Source of the DNA: an uncultured Bacilli bacterium
Lineage (GTDB): Bacteria; Bacillota_I; Bacilli_A; RF39; UBA660
Reading direction: 5' to 3'
DNA: 5,687 nt
Assembly (NCBI GenBank): GCA_944351315.1
Contig: CALVPL010000132.1
Location: forward strand, 1-5,687
Under the pieces are notes generated by a model. The model worked only from the letters and a program-made list of their open reading frames with translations. It was not told where the DNA came from and did not search any database. A program made the translations under genes and the position numbers. Shown in pieces: positions 3,963 to 5,687 of this stretch (position 1 is the first letter of the stretch; each line of letters begins with the position of its first letter).

Positions 3963-5687
3963 ATGACATCTTCATCTAAATATCTTCCTTCAACAACGAC
4001 ATTTTCTCCAGAATATTGATTCACTAAAGTATAACCAATCACATAGTATCCATCGGATAATAAACTTTCATGTTGATCCATAGTATTTTTTTCAAGAATT
4101 TGACCACTTTCATTTTGATAAATAACAGATTCAACTACACGTATATCCGCATTAGAATATAATGGGATTTGACCATTCTCTTCATTGGCTAAAGAATAAA
4201 TATCTTTATATATATAAGCTTGATCATCGATAGAAACAAAATCCCCAACATTAATGGCATTTTCAACCCTTGAAGTATTTTCTTGAAGTCGTTTTTGAAT
4301 CTTCAACAATTCTTCTTTAATTGTAGTTAACTCTTCTTTATCGACTTCATTTTCTAAACTTTCATCCACATGAATAGTTTCTTTATTTTCCTCATGAATC
4401 TCTTCACCAGTATCAGGTTTCGGAGTTACTACAATCACTTCATCTTCTTTTTCATTCTCAAATTCACTTGTTTTAGATTTAGAAGTATTTGGAACAACAC
4501 TTGAAATAATTAAAGCCATACCTACGGCAATACCTGTACCCATTAAAGACATCTTTCTCATGACTTTTTGACTTTCTTTTTTCACTTTTTCTAAATTTTC
4601 AGGAATTCTTTCCATACATTCTTTAAAAGTCAAATTTCTATGATATAGATCATCAAAAGTTTCTGTAATTTCACTTTTTTCTTCTTGAGATAATTCAAGT
4701 TGTTGAATATAATCTAAATAACTTTGGACATCTAAATATCCATCCGCATTGTATTTCAATAAACGTCTAGCATTTTCATTTACTAATTTAGCATGCATCG
4801 CCGAAACATTTTGAATATCATCAAATACTTCATTTGCTTTATGTCCATTTAAAATTTGATCATATTTTCGATCAATCTTATCGATTTTTTTACTATATTT
4901 TTTCAAATCTTTATTAGTAATTTTTTCTTTATCTTTTTTCAAAAATTTTTCTGTTAAACAATAATTTTTATAAGTCAAATAATCTGCAAGAGACTTTGAA
5001 GAAAAAATATGCTTTTTTTCTTTTTTTCGATCTCTAATTTTTTCTTGAATACTAGAACCAAACTCTTTTATTTTTTCATAAATATTTTGACCTTTTTTCT
5101 TAAAATCCCATTTTTCTTTTAAGGAAAAAAACTTATTTTTCATTCGAATTGATTCTTTATCCTTTTTATCTTTTTTTGTTCGAACATACTCAAAAGTATC
5201 TTGAACGTTATAAACAAAATCATCAAAAACCCCTTTAATTGTTCTCTTATTTTCTAAAACCTTCCAAATTCTTTTTTGTTCCTTTTTAGATAATCTTTTT
5301 ACAATATCAATTCCACGATCATTTTCATCTTCAAAAAGTGGCAAAAAAGTAATTCGAAGCTCGCGAAGTTTTAGAAGCAAATCTTCTATTTCTTTTCTTT
5401 CTTGTTTTGAATAAATAACCCCATTTAAACATCTAGTTAAATCATTTGTTCGTTCATCAATCTCTTCTAATTCATCAATAGAAAAAAGAAGTTGTTGAAA
5501 AGTTAAAATCAATCGTTTTGTATTTTCAATAGGCCTATATTTTCGAGATAAATAGTCATTTACTTTCGCAACAAGTTGATCAAATAATCTTTCATCTTCT
5601 TTCATAAGCAAATAATTTCTATAAACATTATTAGTATCTGCTAAAGAAGCTTTATTTAACATTTCTAAAATTCGATACAAACAATTA
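3944..5687 (-). CDS. Large unrecognised single-pass membrane protein, 5' end outside window
   Basis: I do not recognise this protein. The frame is open to the right edge. The first possible start in view is TTG at 5680, but the visible bases before it (TAATTGT) do not resemble a ribosome binding site, and neither do those before the ATG at 5662, so the true start is probably beyond the window. Numbering from the TTG gives 578 residues. Residues 1-378 are soluble, mostly helical and very rich in K and E, with basic clusters near 168-176, 216-224 and 248-263. One hydrophobic helix lies at about 379-397 (SLMGTGIAVGMALIISSVV), flanked by KVMRK, so the large N-terminal part should be cytoplasmic. 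Outside follow an acidic linker (about 404-450), a coiled coil (about 448-475) and a compact probably beta-rich domain (about 476-575, beginning VGDFVSIDDQAYIY). This suggests a trans-membrane connector or sensor. It ends in its own terminator. Confidence 0.82.
   Translation of the reverse strand, partial: NCLYRILEMLNKASLADTNNVYRNYLLMKEDERLFDQLVAKVNDYLSRKYRPIENTKRLILTFQQLLFSIDELEEIDERTNDLTRCLNGVIYSKQERKEIEDLLLKLRELRITFLPLFEDENDRGIDIVKRLSKKEQKRIWKVLENKRTIKGVFDDFVYNVQDTFEYVRTKKDKKDKESIRMKNKFFSLKEKWDFKKKGQNIYEKIKEFGSSIQEKIRDRKKEKKHIFSSKSLADYLTYKNYCLTEKFLKKDKEKITNKDLKKYSKKIDKIDRKYDQILNGHKANEVFDDIQNVSAMHAKLVNENARRLLKYNADGYLDVQSYLDYIQQLELSQEEKSEITETFDDLYHRNLTFKECMERIPENLEKVKKESQKVMRKMSLMGTGIAVGMALIISSVVPNTSKSKTSEFENEKEDEVIVVTPKPDTGEEIHEENKETIHVDESLENEVDKEELTTIKEELLKIQKRLQENTSRVENAINVGDFVSIDDQAYIYKDIYSLANEENGQIPLYSNADIRVVESVIYQNESGQILEKNTMDQHESLLSDGYYVIGYTLVNQYSGENVVVEGRYLDEDVMKLTRK

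Noticed and set aside
4860..5180. Dense T-runs on the plus strand, as possible repeats or terminators
   Set aside because: They are the reverse complement of AAA/GAA-rich codons for the lysine/glutamate-rich cytoplasmic part of the large protein; no paired stems or regular repeat unit accompany them.
1..5687. Alternative genetic code with TGA as tryptophan
   Set aside because: Checked tryptophan codons in the pilin-like, pyk, M18 and large membrane protein genes are all TGG, and no conserved block is interrupted by TGA.

Overview
The window is AT-rich (roughly 30% G+C by eye). It is compact: four strong Shine-Dalgarno-led starts, short intergenic gaps, and terminators that run into stop codons. 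Every tryptophan codon I checked is TGG, and the four stop codons in view are TAG or TAA, so the standard bacterial code fits and there is no sign of the Mycoplasma TGA=Trp code. Together with a pyruvate kinase lacking the extra C-terminal domain of Bacillus-type enzymes, this suggests a low-G+C Bacillota, possibly an uncultivated gut lineage of the Bacilli/Mollicutes-related kind (for example RF39-like). That placement is inference from style, not a search result.

Layout from left to right. At the left edge (1-257, minus) is the start of a small two-helix membrane protein resembling VirB2/TrbC-type pilins; its end lies outside the window. It has its own promoter, with a perfect 6+6 palindrome over the -35/spacer. 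Next (334-1746, minus) is pyruvate kinase (pyk). A 103-base divergent control region follows, in which the pyk promoter and a probable promoter for the next gene interleave. Then (1850-3136, plus) comes a zinc aminopeptidase of family M18 with all metal ligands but several altered consensus positions. It converges on an RDD-family membrane protein (3146-3886, minus, TTG start), and one bidirectional hairpin terminator covers the aminopeptidase stop codon and touches the RDD stop codon. Last (3944 to the right edge, minus) is a large unrecognised single-pass membrane protein whose start lies beyond the window. It ends in its own terminator, and the RDD gene has a separate extended -10 promoter just downstream of that hairpin.

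The genes look like independent transcription units rather than one pathway: glycolysis (pyk), peptide turnover (M18), and three membrane proteins of unknown or loosely known role. pyk has no visible terminator, so some transcripts could run on into the pilin-like gene. No tRNA, rRNA, CRISPR array, insertion sequence or other mobile element is visible, and no stretch over 300 bases lacks a gene. The least ordinary items are the two edge genes, the pilin-like protein and the trans-membrane lysine-rich protein. Both are cut by the window, so whether either belongs to a larger system cannot be judged here.
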